The notes beneath the pieces were generated by a model, which had not been told where the DNA came from, made no database searches, and saw nothing but the letters and a program-made list of their open reading frames with translations. This document shows, piece after piece, positions 8,737-17,577 of a stretch of 64,000 nt of DNA (the first letter of the stretch is position 1; each line of letters opens with the position of its first letter). Source of the stretch: Candidatus Sumerlaeota bacterium (GTDB taxonomy: Bacteria; Sumerlaeota; Sumerlaeia; JAFGJS01); the NCBI GenBank assembly GCA_016928995.1, contig JAFGJS010000102.1, forward strand, positions 1-64,000. The letters are read 5' to 3'. The position numbers and the translations under genes were made by a program.

Positions 8737-9773
8737 GTCAAGTCCTCCAGCCGGATAAGGTCGCCTTCAGATAGCGCGGTGTTCGTGCGGCGTCCCAGCA
8801 CGTATTGCATATCGCGAGGAGGAATGCCGGAGCCGGGGCGCTTAATCGCAAGGTCGCCGGCTTGCAGAACCGCGCCCGCGGCGATGTCATGCGCGGCGAC
8901 AAGGCTTTTGCGCGCGACCTCGGCGGTGTTTCTTTCACTGGCCGCCGGCCGTTTGATGCCGTCTCCCAGAGCGGATTCGACTTGCCGGACGCCGGCCGTC
9001 AGTTCGGCGAATTGCGCTGGCTCCAGCGAGGCTTGATGATCCGGGCCGGGCATGTTGCGATCCAGCGTCAGGTGTTTCTCGATGATCCGCGCGCCCAGCG
9101 CCACGGCGGCGAACGCCACGGCGTTCGACGGCACATGATCCGAATATCCCACTGGGCGCCCAAACGCCCGCGTCAGGGTTTCCATCGCCCGAAGATTCGC
9201 ATCGGCGGGATTCGCCGGATAGTTGCTCACGCAATGCAGCAAAGCCAGTTGCGGATTGCCGTTCTGCTCGATGGTTCGGACCGCGTCTTCCACTTCTCCC
9301 AGGTTCGCCATTCCCGTCGAGAGCATGATCGGCCGGCCCTTGCGCGCCACGTGTGCGAGAAACGGCAGATTTGTCACTTCGCCGGAGCCCAGTTTGAACG
9401 CCGGAACGCCTAACTCGTCGAGGAAGTCCGCCGCCTCGGCATGAAACGGGGTGGACATGAATGTGATGGCGCATTGGCTGCAATAAGCGAGAATTTCCCG
9501 GTGCGCCGCCTCGCTGAATTCCAAGCGCTTCAGCATATCGTACTGCGACTCGGCCTTGCCAGTGTTCGCCGCTTGATACTCCGCCTGCTTTGCGCTTTTG
9601 TTGACCAGTTTTTCACTTTGGAAGGTTTGGAATTTCACCGCATCCGCGCCTGCTTTTTTCGCGGCGTCCACCAGGCGTTTCGCCGTTTCCACGTCGCCAT
9701 TGTGATTTACACCCGCTTCGGCGATGATGAAACAACGGTTCAGATTTTTGAGATCGAGAACAGACGCATTCAT
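8733..9773 (-). CDS. neuB: Nonulosonic acid synthase (NeuB/LegI)
   Basis: The protein has 346 residues. The TIM-barrel part carries CFIIAEAGVNHNGDVETAK, AVKFQTFQSEKLV, FMSTPFHAEAADFLDELG, FKLGSGEVTNLPFL and the metal-binding region IIEKHLTLDRNMPGPDHQ. Residues from about 285 form the C-terminal antifreeze-like SAF domain (RKSLVAAHDIAAGAVL, KRPGSGIPP), which covers the active site of the partner subunit in the NeuB dimer. It joins phosphoenolpyruvate to a six-carbon 2-acetamido sugar, making the nine-carbon acid. It is coupled by 4-base overlaps to legG downstream and to the SpsF-like gene upstream. It is one of two synthases in the operon and is the more standard of the two. Confidence 0.9.
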   Translation of the reverse strand: MNASVLDLKNLNRCFIIAEAGVNHNGDVETAKRLVDAAKKAGADAVKFQTFQSEKLVNKSAKQAEYQAANTGKAESQYDMLKRLEFSEAAHREILAYCSQCAITFMSTPFHAEAADFLDELGVPAFKLGSGEVTNLPFLAHVARKGRPIMLSTGMANLGEVEDAVRTIEQNGNPQLALLHCVSNYPANPADANLRAMETLTRAFGRPVGYSDHVPSNAVAFAAVALGARIIEKHLTLDRNMPGPDHQASLEPAQFAELTAGVRQVESALGDGIKRPAASERNTAEVARKSLVAAHDIAAGAVLQAGDLAIKRPGSGIPPRDMQYVLGRRTNTALSEGDLIRLEDLT

Positions 9774-10528
9774 GATTTGCTCTCACTGTTTGTTTTGACT
9801 TTGATCGGTTTGCCGATAGCCTGGCTTGCATTTGCGTTGATCGCTACAATGTCCGGACAACGCCGGCACAACGCGACGATCTCTTCCAGCGTGAAGACCT
9901 TACCCGGTTCATAGAGTTCATCGAAGATACGCGAGACCATTTCGAAATCTTCGGGATAATCCACCGTCAAGCGCAAGTCCGGCCAGTGCACCGCCGGATC
10001 CTCCACCGCCATCTCGCCCCAGCGAAAGAGGCCGGTTTCCGTGAAATAACCGCCCCAGACTTCCGTGTCCACTTCATCTTTGATCTCGCAGGCGCGCTCC
10101 AGGGCGGAACGCGAAAGCGTATAACAGAACGTTCCCCATGGCACGCCGTACATGCGGCTGAAGCCATGTTCATTTTGTATATGATAATCAATCAATTGAT
10201 CCATGCGAACGGGATCCACGAACGGATTGTCCGCCGTGCAACTGACGACGAGATCCAACTGGCGCGACACCGCGCAATCGCGCATGCGCTTCAGCACGTC
10301 ATCCGGATCGCCGCAAAAGGCGTCCACTCCGTCGATTTGCGCTTGTTGCACCAGCGGCTGATCTTCATCCAGCGGCGAGGTGATGATCGTCACGCTGCTC
10401 GCACGCTGGGATCGCTTCATGCGGTCCAGCAGATGCGACAGCATCGGCCGTCCCTTGATTTCGCGCAGCACTTTCTTGGGCAGACGGGTCGATTTCAACC
10501 GTGCGGTGATCAGAATGCCGATTTTCAT
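9770..10528 (-). CDS. SpsF-like cytidylyltransferase
   Basis: The protein has 252 residues and starts MKIGILITARLKSTRLPKKV, the intact nucleotide-binding pattern of the CMP-sugar synthetase fold (AR-x2-S-x-RLP-x-K). It continues with FCGDPDDVLKRMRDCA and SCTADNPFVDPVRMDQLID, which match SpsF of Bacillus spore-coat polysaccharide synthesis and related cytidylyltransferases. LRLTVDYPEDFEMV near the end is a further family feature. It probably activates the nonulosonic acid with CTP. It lies between the two NeuB-type synthases with 4-base overlaps on both sides. Because the NeuA part of the fusion protein at the operon end lacks its nucleotide loop, this may be the enzyme that actually makes the CMP-sugar; that is inference. 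Confidence 0.82.
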   Translation of the reverse strand: MKIGILITARLKSTRLPKKVLREIKGRPMLSHLLDRMKRSQRASSVTIITSPLDEDQPLVQQAQIDGVDAFCGDPDDVLKRMRDCAVSRQLDLVVSCTADNPFVDPVRMDQLIDYHIQNEHGFSRMYGVPWGTFCYTLSRSALERACEIKDEVDTEVWGGYFTETGLFRWGEMAVEDPAVHWPDLRLTVDYPEDFEMVSRIFDELYEPGKVFTLEEIVALCRRCPDIVAINANASQAIGKPIKVKTNSESKS

Positions 10529-11547
10529 GCTAAGTCTCCATGGCGGATCAGATGGTATCGCTGAACGGATTTTGTCAACTTTTTGCCTTTCATGGCATCC
10601 GCTTCATCCGGCGGATCGCCCAGTTCATCCGAGCGCATAAACAGCAGGTCGTCCAGAACGATGGTTTCGCCCTTCTGCAAATCGCGCGCCGCCACGATGC
10701 TTTTCTTTGAATATTTGCGGTACTTCAACTCTTCTGCGGAAAAGGCTCGCGGGCGGCTGTCGCCCAATGCCGCTTCGATTTCACGGACCATCTCCACAAA
10801 ACGCTTGAATTCATCCGGATTCAAAGCCGCCTGATAATCCACCCCTTTTTTCGAACGATCGTGGGTGATGTGCTTTTCCAGAATGTCGATGCCGGTTCCC
10901 ATCGCCGCAGCAGGCAAGTAAAAAGCGGATGGCGCGGCGCCGTCGCTATGATCCTGATAGCCGACGGGCAATTGAAATAATTCTCTTAATTGCTTCATGT
11001 AATTCAGATGGATGGCGTCTGTCGGCGTCGGAAAATTCTGGTACCCGTACATCATCCAGATCTTCGAATCCGAGGCGGAGCGAATCCAGTCGATCGCTTT
11101 GCGGATTTCTTCAATGGTGGATGCGCCGACGCTCAGATCGATGCGCTTGCCTGATTGGGCGACATGCCGCACCAAGTGCGGATTGGATAGGTCGGCCGAA
11201 TGCAGCTTGTATGCATCCACGTTGAGGTCTTCGCAAAAATCAACGCTTTGATGTTCGTAGACGCAGGCGATGATTTCCATGCCGGGATATTTGGAGCGTA
11301 CGTAGTCCGCCAGCCGCCGCCAGATATCGCGGGAGAGCTCGATGCTCTTGACTAAATCAAACTGTGGATGATGCGGAACCATCATGTCGGCGGCCAGCCA
11401 GACTTGAAATTGAATCGCGTTCGCGCCGGCCTGGCCCACGCCGTCGATAATCACCTTGGCCAGATCCTCGCTGCCGTCATGCGAGCAGGCCATTTCCGCA
11501 ATGATATATGTGTTGCGCATGCCGGATGGGAGATTACTCGGAGGCAT
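10525..11547 (-). CDS. Second NeuB-family synthase, SpsE-like
   Basis: The protein has 340 residues from the ATG at 11547, which I chose over the upstream in-frame start because AGGGTGGA lies 5 bases before it. NTYIIAEMACSHDGSED replaces the AEAGVNHNG pattern of ordinary NeuB. AIQFQVWLAADMMVPHHP, VDAYKLHSADLSNPHLV, LPVGYQDHSDGAAPSAFY and ILEKHITHDRSKKGVDYQ follow the barrel of this family, and a C-terminal SAF segment is present (KKSIVAARDLQKGETIVL). This is the SpsE-like branch, usually found with SpsF as here. The gene overlaps the 601-residue GT-B-like gene by 14 bases. The operon therefore codes for two synthases, which may make two different acids, or one may have taken on a different aldose. 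Confidence 0.82.
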   Translation of the reverse strand: MPPSNLPSGMRNTYIIAEMACSHDGSEDLAKVIIDGVGQAGANAIQFQVWLAADMMVPHHPQFDLVKSIELSRDIWRRLADYVRSKYPGMEIIACVYEHQSVDFCEDLNVDAYKLHSADLSNPHLVRHVAQSGKRIDLSVGASTIEEIRKAIDWIRSASDSKIWMMYGYQNFPTPTDAIHLNYMKQLRELFQLPVGYQDHSDGAAPSAFYLPAAAMGTGIDILEKHITHDRSKKGVDYQAALNPDEFKRFVEMVREIEAALGDSRPRAFSAEELKYRKYSKKSIVAARDLQKGETIVLDDLLFMRSDELGDPPDEADAMKGKKLTKSVQRYHLIRHGDLA

Positions 11548-13339
11548 GGGAGTCCACCCTTCTGAATATTTTATCGATGGCATTTTTCACTCCTTGTCCG
11601 CTTGTGCCGTCATAGAGATCGGGACAGGAGTAGAAAAATGATTTGCGCGACGACGCCAGGGAATCCGCGATTTGAGTCTGATCCAGCAACTGCCGGCAAA
11701 GGACCGGCAAATCTTCGGGGCGATCCACGCCGAGGGCGATCCCCCATTCATGGAACGGCAAAACCCATTTATTAGTATGCAGCTTCAACTGTATCGCGGG
11801 AATGTCCATAATCGCCGCTTCGAGAATGACGTTTGAAAATCCGGAAATCAACAGTGAAGTTTCAACGAGCAGATCGGAAATCTGTCCGTCTCGATTGAGC
11901 TGCACGTTGACCTGGGAAATCAAAGGCGTATAAACATCAGGATTTTCTCGAGGGTGCGGCCGAATGACGAATTCATATTGGTTTGGATCCAGCGCCTTCA
12001 ACAATGCATCGATATACGGCATGAATGCGTTGGAGAAGTGCGGTTGCGTCGCGATGACAATGCAGTGGGGGAGCGCCGGCTTGCGTTTTTTGCGCAAGTC
12101 CGCATACTGATCAAAGCGCGCGCATCCGACGACGAATGTCTTTTCAATGGGGATTGACGATGATGTGATGACTTTACGTGCCGATTCATCAATCAGGATC
12201 GCATACTCCATCTCATTGTGACGATAAGGCACGTAATTATTAATCATGGCCGGCTGACAATAGACGGATGCGCCGCCGTGCATCTGCAGGGCCTGGTGCA
12301 GCATCAAGGATGTCGTGTCTTTATCGGAAAACATCATTGCCACATCAATCGTATCAATTTGTATGAGCCGCTCAAAAGCAAGATATTTCAGCAAATTCAT
12401 GGAGAGCAGATCGTTGATCCGCGCTTCGATATTGATGCATTCCGCCTCATCCGCGATTCCGGCGTCGATCATCGCCCGAGTGATGGCGTCAAGGTCGAGC
12501 GCTTCGATATTCTTTTGCAGACGAGACGCATGACGGACATCTTGAATGTTCAACAATCGAAAAACACTTATTTTTGACTTGCGGCGTTTTGCGCTGTCCG
12601 GCTCGCGGTTCAGGATGATATCAGCGTCATTGATTGTTATCAGGTCATAGCGTTCAGCCAGAGATTCACAGACAGGAGGCATCGCATCACGCACCAACTT
12701 GCTATTGGTCGCGACCAGCAATAAAGGGCGTTTGTCCGGATGGAGCTGATTCCATTTCCTAAGCCATGGATTGCGCAGCCATTCACGCAGAAAGATGGCG
12801 TTTTGCAGGCCGATCATGTTTCGCGCGACTTTTTTCTTGATGCCGGATGTTGGTTTAATTCCGCTGTGTTTATCGCGGTTTTCTGTTGTGCATTCCGGAT
12901 TGATCGCGTTGATATGACTTTGCAACTTGTCAGCGTCGCCGTACAACGAGATATGTGACACGTCAAATCTGTCAAAAACCAGCGGGATGAATTCCTTGAT
13001 GCGGATATTATAATAAAATTCACGGACGAGATGATATTTGAATGCTCGCGCGAAATTAGCAAGCCATTCATCGTTGATCGAAATCATAAGACGATCAATG
13101 AATTGATCGGCGAGAGAGTATGCGCGTTCCCAACATGAAGAGTCGCGTGCGCTTTGTTGTGTGATGATTTTTTCAGGAGCGAGCAAACATTTCATTGATC
13201 GACGTATAAAGACCTGGGGTTGACGTAAAAAAATAACACGATTTGATCCTTGGTCAAGATTCTGAAAAGCCTGAACAGAAATGGATGACTCTGATGCAAG
13301 GTCACTGCCAATAATATGAAGCTCAACACTTTTTTTCAT
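11534..13339 (-). CDS. GT-B-like protein of the glycan operon, function unknown
   Basis: The protein has 601 residues with no signal peptide or membrane span. The N-terminal third is unlike anything I recognise. The C-terminal half has the look of CDP-glycerol transferase or 2-epimerase-like GT-B proteins: FVVGCARFDQYADLRKKR, IVIATQPHFSNAFMPYIDAL, YEFVIRPHPRENPDVYTPL (the RPHP motif) and LLISGFSNVILEAAIMDIP. In that group the His and Glu around these motifs bind the nucleotide part of the donor. It is coupled to its neighbours: its stop lies inside the start region of the SpsE-like gene and its start lies within the end of the glycosyltransferase 2 gene. A transferase adding a nonulosonic acid or a polyol phosphate is plausible, but the substrate is unknown. 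Confidence 0.6.
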   Translation of the reverse strand: MKKSVELHIIGSDLASESSISVQAFQNLDQGSNRVIFLRQPQVFIRRSMKCLLAPEKIITQQSARDSSCWERAYSLADQFIDRLMISINDEWLANFARAFKYHLVREFYYNIRIKEFIPLVFDRFDVSHISLYGDADKLQSHINAINPECTTENRDKHSGIKPTSGIKKKVARNMIGLQNAIFLREWLRNPWLRKWNQLHPDKRPLLLVATNSKLVRDAMPPVCESLAERYDLITINDADIILNREPDSAKRRKSKISVFRLLNIQDVRHASRLQKNIEALDLDAITRAMIDAGIADEAECINIEARINDLLSMNLLKYLAFERLIQIDTIDVAMMFSDKDTTSLMLHQALQMHGGASVYCQPAMINNYVPYRHNEMEYAILIDESARKVITSSSIPIEKTFVVGCARFDQYADLRKKRKPALPHCIVIATQPHFSNAFMPYIDALLKALDPNQYEFVIRPHPRENPDVYTPLISQVNVQLNRDGQISDLLVETSLLISGFSNVILEAAIMDIPAIQLKLHTNKWVLPFHEWGIALGVDRPEDLPVLCRQLLDQTQIADSLASSRKSFFYSCPDLYDGTSGQGVKNAIDKIFRRVDSHASE

Positions 13340-14294
13340 AATACCTTAATATCTTTCGTAATATTCGTTCTACAAGAGGCCGCTTTGTTTTTGCTAGGTT
13401 TGATTTTTTGAGCAACGTTTTTAATTTGCCGCCCCATTCGGAATTCAGTTTGGAGACTTCTTGGATCAGCTGTTTATAATTAAGAATGTCTTGGGCTAGA
13501 ATACGTTTGGCCACAGAATGAATAATATTAGCAATTTCATCATTCTTTGGGCTTGTGTACTTGACGAGGCCAAATAGCTGCTTGAGGAGGGTGTCTCGTA
13601 GATATTCCTCGTTTTCGACGTGTTTAATTGAGACGGATTCAATAACCGGACCTTTATTGTCATTTTTATTGCAGATTTGATGATAATGATAGGTTTCTGC
13701 AATACGTCCGACTTTCCCGCCCAGGGACTTGACAAGCTCGCTGATGACGATGTCCTCATTCCGGTAAAGATAATCATCATCGATTGATTCGACCGCCTTT
13801 TTTAAGAGTTGGGTCGAGCCAAACTGGCTTCCGGAATATGTGCGGCGTTGCTCGTTTTGGCTTTTGAGATCATATTCGACGAGCACGAGCGCCTTGCGGT
13901 GGCATTCAAACCAATCGTAACGATCGCGTGCGGAAAGCATGGCGTCAAACCAGCCCGCAGGCAAATACACATCGGAATGCAAGTATACAAATTGCGCTGT
14001 CGAGACACGTTCAATCAAATCTTTGATGCAAAATCCAAGGGTGTGGTATGCTGATTGATCCACGACTGTGACACGTGGAAAATCGTTCAGGATTTCAAGC
14101 GTATTATCCGTGCAGCCGCCATTGCCGATTAACAGGGAGTTCACCGGAATCTCGCGATAAATGGACAAGAGATTTTGACGCCAAAGCATATTGGTGTTAA
14201 AAACAGGAATGATGACATCCACGCAGTTTTTTGATTGATAAGCAAATCGATCCTTAAATTCAGGATTTTCAAAGACGATGCTTTTGTTAATCAT
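13323..14294 (-). CDS. Family 2 glycosyltransferase
   Basis: The protein has 323 residues. CVDVIIPVFNTNMLWRQNLL gives the opening strand of the GT2 fold, LLIGNGGCTDNTLEIL replaces the usual SxDGSxD stretch, and FVYLHSDVYLPAGWFDAML provides a DxD-like HSDVYLP metal site. SGSQFGSTQLLKKA and YLYRNEDIVISELVKSLGG correspond to the acceptor-side region with the ED pair. The last 80 residues are basic and helical. The enzyme should transfer a sugar from a nucleotide donor to the growing glycan on the cytoplasmic face. Its codon use is AT-rich compared with the neuB to legB block, as in the next upstream gene, hinting at a separate origin. It overlaps the downstream gene by 17 bases. Confidence 0.75.
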   Translation of the reverse strand: MINKSIVFENPEFKDRFAYQSKNCVDVIIPVFNTNMLWRQNLLSIYREIPVNSLLIGNGGCTDNTLEILNDFPRVTVVDQSAYHTLGFCIKDLIERVSTAQFVYLHSDVYLPAGWFDAMLSARDRYDWFECHRKALVLVEYDLKSQNEQRRTYSGSQFGSTQLLKKAVESIDDDYLYRNEDIVISELVKSLGGKVGRIAETYHYHQICNKNDNKGPVIESVSIKHVENEEYLRDTLLKQLFGLVKYTSPKNDEIANIIHSVAKRILAQDILNYKQLIQEVSKLNSEWGGKLKTLLKKSNLAKTKRPLVERILRKILRYYEKKC

Positions 14295-14369
14295 TGCGCG
14301 CGCCTCAAAAATATATATTTCAATAATATAATAATTTCTTTATTTGACGAACAAAAAATCAGTTCAGCT

Positions 14370-15152
14370 TCAATTTTTCTCTATCTCAATAATAGATAGA
14401 TAATTCACTCCAGGATACGGATAGTTATACTCAGCGGAACGGCCATTTTCAAATTCTGTCTGCTCCCAATAATGGTCTTGAATTCTCCTCATCACAGTGA
14501 TGTTATATTTAAAGAAATCACATTTCTCCAAATCGCCGTTATATAGAGAAGCGTCGAATTCTTCTGAATATCCGAGGGGGATCGTTAAGACAAACATTCC
14601 GCCAATATCTAATAAATCATCGTATACTTTTTTAATATTATCAGCAGCGACGGAAGTAAGCATTGATGTTCCGAGTTGAAACGATGTGTTTCGTCCACGA
14701 TCAGAATCCATATGTTCGAATGTAGAAATAGAAAATATTAAAGCGTACTTGCGATCAGGATTGTATGATGCAATATCATTATTGATGACATTTTCACCTT
14801 GTTCATATTTATCAACCACTGTTTTTTGATTGAAGCATTTCTTGAATTCATCATAATAATGCTGAGTGACATTGCCAATCTCCAAAGCATGAACAGGTTT
14901 GCATCGTGATATGATATGCTTAATAATCGGTATTTCAATTGTGCGCTCTGATATACGAAAGCAATTATATGAATGAAAAAAATACTTTAATCTTTCGCCT
15001 TGGAAGACAAAATCATTGTCAGTTTGAAATTTTTGTCCGACGATTTTCTTGATATCACGCCATGACAAATTATTGATGCAATACACAGATAGTATATTTT
15101 GCGGCACGAGACTGAACAAGTAATAGATGACTTTATGAAAGATCTTTTTCAA
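14370..15152 (-). CDS. SAM-dependent methyltransferase-like protein
   Basis: The protein has 260 residues. HALEIGNVTQHYYDEF matches the glycine-containing first strand of class I methyltransferases, VVDKYEQGENVINNDIASY supplies the acidic residue after strand 2, and YALIFSISTFEHMDSD is the motif after strand 4. GGMFVLTIPLGYSEEFD is the following strand. The N-terminal 30 residues are hydrophobic and basic (KVIYYLFSLVPQNILSVY), which may touch the membrane. The gene is strikingly AT-rich in a window of higher G+C. Standing directly after wzt, it could cap or decorate the glycan; methyl caps often set chain length in ABC-exported O antigens, but no such link is shown here. Confidence 0.6.
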   Translation of the reverse strand: MKKIFHKVIYYLFSLVPQNILSVYCINNLSWRDIKKIVGQKFQTDNDFVFQGERLKYFFHSYNCFRISERTIEIPIIKHIISRCKPVHALEIGNVTQHYYDEFKKCFNQKTVVDKYEQGENVINNDIASYNPDRKYALIFSISTFEHMDSDRGRNTSFQLGTSMLTSVAADNIKKVYDDLLDIGGMFVLTIPLGYSEEFDASLYNGDLEKCDFFKYNITVMRRIQDHYWEQTEFENGRSAEYNYPYPGVNYLSIIEIEKN

Positions 15153-15188
15153 TGGAGTATCCTCTCCTGAGCATGGCCTGAAAAAAAA

Positions 15189-16475
15189 TTATATGGCCTT
15201 TCCATTATATTCGAATTCCCATTGCAATAACGGTCTTACTGCGCAATGCGGCCATTTATGTTTGTAGTCACCCCTGGCGCTTCCTTCGTCGAAGTGATCG
15301 ATGATATTAAGTTCAACCACATCTCTTTCGAAAAGATGCATTTCTTTATGTGCTGTGACAACGAAGGCAGAGACGCTCAATCCGCCTTCAGTGAGAAGGT
15401 TTTTTGGAATGAGACATCGAGTTTTATGCAATCCTTGCGGTCTTGGCTTATGCCGCCATTTTTCGTTTTGCAAATCCATTGCCGAAAGCAGAAGTTCGCC
15501 GCTATCAGTGTAAAGATAAAAGCCTGAATCCAGCCTGACATCACCAGATAAAGACCAAAACTCCAATTCAAGATAAAGATCCTCATTGACTTTATATTCG
15601 CTTCTGACTTGTCCTTTGTCGTCATATGCACGAACTGCTTTCAACCTGGCGATGTCGTTTCCTGGAGCTGATTTAGGATCATCCCATACAATTTCGCTTT
15701 TTCGTTTTTCACCGTTACGGCGATATTCTTCGATCACCGCGGTTGGATCGCCTTGTGTGATCAAATTGCCTTGATCTAATAGCATAACGCGTTCACATAG
15801 TCTCTCAATGGATGCCAAATTATGCGAAACAAAGAAAATAGTACGTCCTCCAGTGGCGATGTTATGCATTTTCCCCATGCATTTTTTTTGGAATTCCGTA
15901 TCGCCAACGGACAACACTTCGTCCACAATTAAAATTTCCGGCTCCAAATGCGCGGCCACGGAGAAACCGAGCCGGACGCGCATGCCGCTGCTGTATCTCT
16001 TCAGGGGGGTGTCGAGGAATTTTTCGGTTCCAGCAAAGTCGACGATCTCGTCGAACTTCGCGTCGATCTCGCGTTTGGTCATCCCCAGGATCGAACCGTT
16101 GAGGTAGATGTTTTCCTTGCCGCTTAATTCGGGATTGAATCCCGTGCCGACTTCGAGCAGCGACCCGACGCGGCCATGGATTTCCGCGCGCCCCTCGGTC
16201 GGCGTGGTGATGCGGCTGAGGATTTTCAGCAGGGTTGATTTGCCGGCGCCGTTGCGGCCGATGATGCCGATGGCCTCGCCGCGCTTGACCTCGAAATTGA
16301 TGTCCCTCAAGGCCCAGAAATAGTCTTCGCCGTTTTGCTTTTCAGCGATGCTGCGGCGAAACATCCGGGGCAGGGCTTTGATCGTGTCGCGAAAATCACG
16401 CTTAAGATCAACGGTCATTCCCAAGCGATAGCGCTTGCCCAAATTTTCCACGTGAATGGCGATGTCGTTGCTCAT
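15189..16475 (-). CDS. wzt: O-antigen/teichoic-type ABC exporter ATPase (Wzt)
   Basis: The protein has 428 residues. The ATPase domain (about 1-250) has VENLGKRYRLG, the Walker A GIIGRNGAGKSTLLKIL, the signature YSSGMRVRLGFSVAAHL and Walker B EILIVDEVLSVGD, then the switch His in FFVSHNLASI. It has the extra loop YFWALRDINFEV typical of Wzt. From about residue 270 a C-terminal beta-sandwich follows (VRAYDDKGQVRSEYKV, LYLELEFWSLSGDVRLDSG), as in Wzt-C carbohydrate-binding domains that recognise the glycan end. It therefore drives export of the undecaprenyl-linked polysaccharide made by the downstream genes. It lies 21 bases after wzm. The C-terminal domain implies a modified non-reducing end, fitting the methyltransferase-like gene next to it. 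Confidence 0.92.
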   Translation of the reverse strand: MSNDIAIHVENLGKRYRLGMTVDLKRDFRDTIKALPRMFRRSIAEKQNGEDYFWALRDINFEVKRGEAIGIIGRNGAGKSTLLKILSRITTPTEGRAEIHGRVGSLLEVGTGFNPELSGKENIYLNGSILGMTKREIDAKFDEIVDFAGTEKFLDTPLKRYSSGMRVRLGFSVAAHLEPEILIVDEVLSVGDTEFQKKCMGKMHNIATGGRTIFFVSHNLASIERLCERVMLLDQGNLITQGDPTAVIEEYRRNGEKRKSEIVWDDPKSAPGNDIARLKAVRAYDDKGQVRSEYKVNEDLYLELEFWSLSGDVRLDSGFYLYTDSGELLLSAMDLQNEKWRHKPRPQGLHKTRCLIPKNLLTEGGLSVSAFVVTAHKEMHLFERDVVELNIIDHFDEGSARGDYKHKWPHCAVRPLLQWEFEYNGKAI

Positions 16476-16496
16476 GAGGTGTTCTGACCTATCCGT

Positions 16497-17474
16497 TTAA
16501 ACAATGTCCGCGAACTGGCTTTCGACTTTTTTGAAGTAGCCCAGGCCGATGATTAACATGAGTACAGCGGAAAGCGCCCCGACGCCCAGTAGAATCCAGG
16601 GAGGCCCAACGGGCGACGCGACTTGTTCCACAACTTTCCAAACGGCCTCTCCATCGACGAATTTCATCGTCACGCGCCGCCCTGCTTCGACATAACCTGG
16701 GACTTGGGCGAAGTCGATCGTCTTGGAGACGTCTTTCGTTTCGTTCATGTACGGCGCCATCATGCACCAGCGCATGCCTTCCACGGCTCCAACCATCGGA
16801 TTCAGGCCGTATAAATAGCGCCAATCGCCCCATCGATCGGGGAGCCGGCTGAAGGGGAAGATGACCGTCACATACATCCAGAGTTGCAGCAAGAGCGGCA
16901 GAATCTGGCCGACATCACGAAAGCGCACATTCAATGCGCCGAACAACAAGCCCCAGCCCAGCGCTGTGATCAATGACAGCAGCAAGACAACGGGGATCAG
17001 CGCCGAATAGGCGCTGGGCCACTTTCCGAACCAGAGCATCAGGATCACCAGCATCGCGAGGCCGATCATGAAATCGACGATTTGGTTGATGCAGGAGCTG
17101 ATCGGGATGATCAGACGAGGCACATAAATCTTAGTTAGCAGGGCTTGGTTGCCCACTAATGAAGTGCTGCATTTGGTTAATGCTGTTGAGAAATATCGCC
17201 AGACGACAAGACCGGCCATATAGAACAGGGGAGCGGGCAAACCGTCCGAAGGCAATTTGGCCAGGTTGCCGAAAATCAAAGTGAAAACGACTGTGGACAA
17301 TAAAGGTCCGATCAACGCCCAGGATATGCCGAATAATGTTTGTTTGTATTTCACTGCAATATCGCGCCAGACCATAAAGACGAACAATTCGCGGTATTTC
17401 CAGAATTCACTCCAGTCGATATGGAACCAGCCGCGCGATGGCTCAATGACGGTGATTGTATTGTCTTTTTTCAT
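16497..17474 (-). CDS. wzm: O-antigen ABC exporter permease (Wzm)
   Basis: The protein has 325 residues and is an ABC-2 type permease. The amphipathic start WSEFWKYRELFVFMVWRDIA and VKYKQTLFGISWALIGPLL are classical for Wzm/TagG. About six membrane segments follow, with GLVVWRYFSTALTKCSTSLV, LALIPVVLLLSLI-type helices and NVRFRDVGQILPLLLQLWMY. Before the last helix there is an extra hydrophilic stretch of roughly 45 residues (about 247-292, from MNETKDVSKTIDFAQVPGY to VVEQVASPVGPPW) that ordinary Wzm proteins of about 260-280 residues lack; it would sit on the periplasmic side. The last residues, YFKKVESQFADIV, are typical. It is the first gene of the operon, and a candidate control region lies upstream. 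Confidence 0.92.
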   Translation of the reverse strand: MKKDNTITVIEPSRGWFHIDWSEFWKYRELFVFMVWRDIAVKYKQTLFGISWALIGPLLSTVVFTLIFGNLAKLPSDGLPAPLFYMAGLVVWRYFSTALTKCSTSLVGNQALLTKIYVPRLIIPISSCINQIVDFMIGLAMLVILMLWFGKWPSAYSALIPVVLLLSLITALGWGLLFGALNVRFRDVGQILPLLLQLWMYVTVIFPFSRLPDRWGDWRYLYGLNPMVGAVEGMRWCMMAPYMNETKDVSKTIDFAQVPGYVEAGRRVTMKFVDGEAVWKVVEQVASPVGPPWILLGVGALSAVLMLIIGLGYFKKVESQFADIV

Positions 17475-17577
17475 GAATTTCGATCCTGTAAAACGAGCCT
17501 AGATCTTCGGGAGAATCGGCTTTTGAGAGCCGTAAAAGATCAAGCGATATGTCTCAACTCCTTAAACGCCAAATGTT

